Notes under the pieces: generated by a model
Database searches by the model: none
What the model saw: the letters and a program-made list of their open reading frames with translations, nothing else
What the model was told of the DNA's origin: nothing
Assembly: GCA_020205615.1 (NCBI GenBank)
Contig: JAINUW010000633.1
Coordinates: forward strand, 1 to 64,000
Source of the DNA: Panax quinquefolius
Lineage: Eukaryota > Streptophyta > Magnoliopsida > Apiales > Araliaceae
Length of the DNA stretch: 64,000 nucleotides
Direction of reading: 5' to 3'
In this document: positions 62,001-64,000 of the stretch, piece after piece
Numbering within the stretch: the first letter of the stretch is position 1
How the letters are laid out: every line of letters begins with the position of its first letter
Made by a program: the position numbers and the translations under genes

Positions 62001-62260
62001 TATTTAATAATCTAATATACCATCTAAATTATTAAATCAAAACAACAATATAACATCTCATGTTATACTACAATTCTCTAAATTATAAATTAATTTAATT
62101 TAGAATATTATCTAATAAATTTATATTCATAAATATTTACTAACAACCATCACATCAATAAAATATTTATTTCATCAACTCAACAATAGACACATCAAAT
62201 AAATATTTATATTATTCAATAAATATTTAATATTACAATTTGAAATTTCGGATCGTTACA
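59066..62260 (-). repeat. 3' LTR of chromovirus element E (3195 bp)
   Basis: The minus-strand start TGTAACGATCCGAAATTTC is at 62260 and the end TTTTGGGGTGTCA at 59066, flanked on the left by TATTC. It contains a predicted intron (59383-61444), the GC-rich word GCGGCGTAGCGCGC near 60746 and, close to the end, a lysine-rich reading-frame tail TSKGKGKMYK. A TA run lies at 61663-61684. The other LTR and target duplication are outside the window. Confidence 0.88.
59383..61444 (-). other. Predicted leader intron inside LTR E (2062 bp)
   Basis: On the minus strand the donor is TTGAAG|GTATGTTC at 61444, a near-ideal plant 5' splice site. The acceptor is ACACATTCAG ending at 59383. CTCAC pairs to 59409-59413, with its A 27 nt before the AG. 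The upstream promoter is less clear than in other families: the only TATA-like sequence is the TA-rich run near 61665-61680. Confidence 0.5.
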
Positions 62261-62273
62261 TCCTTCCCTCCTT
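62261..62273 (-). promoter_or_regulatory. Polypurine tract of element E
   Basis: The minus strand reads AAGGAGGGAAGGA directly before the LTR. A duplicate-like purine stretch (GTAAGTAGGGGAGACT) lies about 60 bp upstream. Confidence 0.8.
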
Positions 62274-62369
62274 ACAACGATTCTGTCCTCGGAATCACAA
62301 TTCAAACAATCAAATCGTCATAGTCTCCCCTACTTACAAAGATTTTGTCCCTAGAATCGAAGACACAAT

Positions 62370-62715
62370 CTAAACAAATAACTCTGGGTAATTCTTCATC
62401 ATTTTTGCTTCGAGTTCCCACGTAGCCTCTTCGACGTTGTGGTTCCTCCATATCACCTTCACAGAAGGTATCACTTTATTCCTGAGCACTTGTTCTTTCT
62501 TGTCGACTATCTGGATAGGAATCTCTTCATAAGACAAATCTTTACTGAACTGCAATGGTTCATACTCAATCACATGCTTGAAATCGGGTTTATACGGTCA
62601 CAACACCGACACATGAAAAACATTGTGCACATGCTCTAATTCTGGAGGTAAAGCTACTTCGTAAGCCACCTCTCCCACTCTTCGCAATATTTCGAAAGGT
62701 CCAATAAACCTTGGG
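62370..62715 (-). pseudogene. Chromodomain-like tail and GPY/F end of element E pol
   Basis: The minus strand reads GKLSPRFIGPFEILRRVGEV, VAYEVALPPELEHVHNVFHV, a TGA at about 62595, then KHVIEYEPLQF, YEEIPIQIVDKKE, VIPSVKVIWRNHNVEEATWE and MKNYPELFV, with a stop at 62370. The tail has the residues expected of a Tekay/Del-type chromodomain and is better preserved than in A. Confidence 0.88.
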
Positions 62716-63650
62716 CTGAGCTTGCCTTTCTTGCCGAAATAAATCTTCCCCTTCCAAGGAGAAACTTTCAGGAACACGAAATTTCCTGCTTTAAACTCAC
62801 GACTCTGCCTGTGTTGATCAACATACTTTTTCTGTCGATCTTGAGTAGCTACCAGTCTTGCTCTGATGAGTTTGACAACTTCAACGGTCTGCTGAACCAG
62901 TTCTGGGCCTAATAGTTGCCGCTCTCCAACTTCATCCCAACATAGTGGAGTTCTGCATTTCCTGCCGTATAACGCCTCGTATGGCGGCATACCAATGCTT
63001 GCGTGGTAACTGTTGTTGTATGCAAATTCCACCAATGGTAGATGATCATCTCAGTTTCCTTTGAAATCCATGATGCACGCTCTGAGCATATCTTCAAGCA
63101 TCTGGATCGTTCTTTCGCTTTGCCCATCAGTTTGCAGATGATATGTTGTACTCATTTTCAGTTGCGTTCCAATGCATTCTTGAAGTTTCTTCTAGAAATT
63201 TGAAGTTAACCTCGGATCTCTGTCTGATACAATTGACACTGGAACTCCATGTCTTGAGACGATCTCCTTAATGTATAGTTTCGCCAGCTGATCAAGATTA
63301 AATTTAATGTTTATTGGCAAAAAGTGTGTAGATTTTTTTAATCTGTCCACTATCACCCATATCACATCGTATCCTTTCTGAGTCGTTGGAAGACCTACCA
63401 CAAAATCCTTTGTAATATGCTCCCATTTCCATTCCGGTATCTCCAACGGTTGAAGTAATCCGCTTGGTCTTTGATGCTCGCCTTCACTTTTTCGACATGT
63501 CAAGCACTTTTTACAACGCATTCTCGCAACATCTCTTTTCATATTTGGCCACCAAAAATGTCGCCGTAAATCTTGATACATCTTTGTACTCCCCGGATGA
63601 ATCGAATATCTTGAGTTATGCGCTTCCGTCAAGATTTCTTCCTTAATATC
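62716..63650 (-). pseudogene. Integrase of element E, one frame with three stops
   Basis: Zinc domain: [16 protein letters not shown] with CKKCLTC at about 63505-63525. Core: the first Asp in [10 protein letters not shown], the second in [12 protein letters not shown], the Glu in GQSERTIQMLED, then YEALYGRKCRTPLCWDEVGE. The reading frame is the same as in the chromodomain. It is interrupted only by TAG at about 63648, TAG at about 63194 and TGA at about 63056, and the DDE residues are intact. Stops at tryptophan or glutamine/arginine positions fit C-to-T decay. Confidence 0.9.
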
Positions 63651-64000
63651 CTAAACTGCTGGAACCCAAATTCGTTCCTCGAATCTTAGCATTCCCGCAG
63701 TATCAACCTGGTACTTCACTTCTTTACCCTCGACCACACTTTCCTTTATTTTCTTGCATTCTTCATTTTGTAGTTGAGTGTTCTTCACTTTGTCCACCAA
63801 AGTTGAACTAGCTTCCATCTGAAACAATTTTTCATTGGATTCTTCTGGAAATTTGATTTCCAACTCTAGATTTGCCATTGCTGAAATGAGCTCCTCCTTA
63901 TCAGTTAAGAACATAAACTTTTCTCTGCCTTTCCTACTTAAGGCACTTGCAACCACGTTTGCTTTCCCTAGATGATAAAAGATCTCACAATCGTAATCCT
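63651..64000 (-). pseudogene. RNase H end and integrase linker of element E, cut by window edge
   Basis: The minus strand from the edge reads KDYDCEIFYHLGKANVVASA then LSRKG (RNase H C-terminus). About 95 residues of linker follow, with many Glu and Lys (LELEIKFPEESNE, then EGKEVKYQVDTAGMLRFEER), into the integrase N-terminus. RT, protease and gag lie beyond 64000. Confidence 0.88.

Overview
This window is AT-rich, gene-poor nuclear DNA from a flowering plant, most likely pericentromeric or other heterochromatin. I find no intact host gene, tRNA or rRNA. Almost every base belongs to LTR retrotransposons, DNA transposons or simple repeats, many nested inside one another. Two retrotransposon groups dominate. 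One is a Ty1/copia family ('C', three copies, LTR about 1.8-1.9 kb). The other is a set of Ty3/gypsy chromoviruses resembling the Tekay/Del lineage (gag, protease, RT, RNase H, integrase, C-terminal chromodomain; families A, A', B, D, E and F; LTRs 2.7-4.2 kb). The species cannot be named from this alone.

Layout. 1-5653: copia copy C1 (+), entering from outside the window, with its 3' LTR. 5654-10037: two truncated chromovirus LTRs (D1, D2). 10038-20497: copia copy C2 (-), interrupted by a solo chromovirus LTR (A1, 11987-14742, TSD ATTAT), a 1.2-kb foldback transposon (15728-16914) and a MITE (18213-18420). 20498-22487: an A'-type LTR (-). 22488-34431: a second A'-type LTR (-), split by complete element A (22797-33435, TSD CTATG/TTATG). 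This LTR belongs to element A2 (-), whose internal region runs to 50902 and whose other LTR is 50903-52318. A2 is itself split by solo LTR F (35140-48833, TSD ATGTT/ACGTT), and F by non-autonomous element B (37443-47599, TSD TGTAG). 52319-54480: copia copy C3 (+; truncated LTR, primer site and leader) carrying a second MITE. 54492-58489: a 4-kb long-inverted-repeat DNA transposon carrying a GRF zinc-finger gene. 58490-59065: simple repeats and an A'-type LTR piece. 59066-64000: element E (-), LTR plus the 3' part of pol, leaving the window.

Most notable observation. The long chromovirus LTRs share one architecture although their sequences hardly align. Each has a TATA box (weak in E) and, 140-165 nt downstream, a plant-like 5' splice site. 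At 1.2-2.9 kb further (not counting the nested insertion in F) lies a compact 3' splice-site block: CTCAC branch-point-like motif, pyrimidine/T-rich stretch, then AG 25-29 nt after the branch A. I infer that most of each LTR is a 5'-leader intron. Family-specific hairpin minisatellites and GC-rich palindromes sit inside these predicted introns, and B has inserted inside the predicted intron of F.

Second observation. The DNA transposon at 54492-58489 carries, in both inverted arms, the promoter, 5' exon, intron and start codon of a GRF zinc-finger gene. The left copy continues through the rest of the gene but is broken by a stop and frameshifts; the right copy is open but ends at the arm boundary. 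Such an inverted gene duplication could give hairpin RNA against the parental gene.

No retrotransposon reading frame in the window is intact. Element E is the best preserved: its visible pol keeps one frame with only a few stops.
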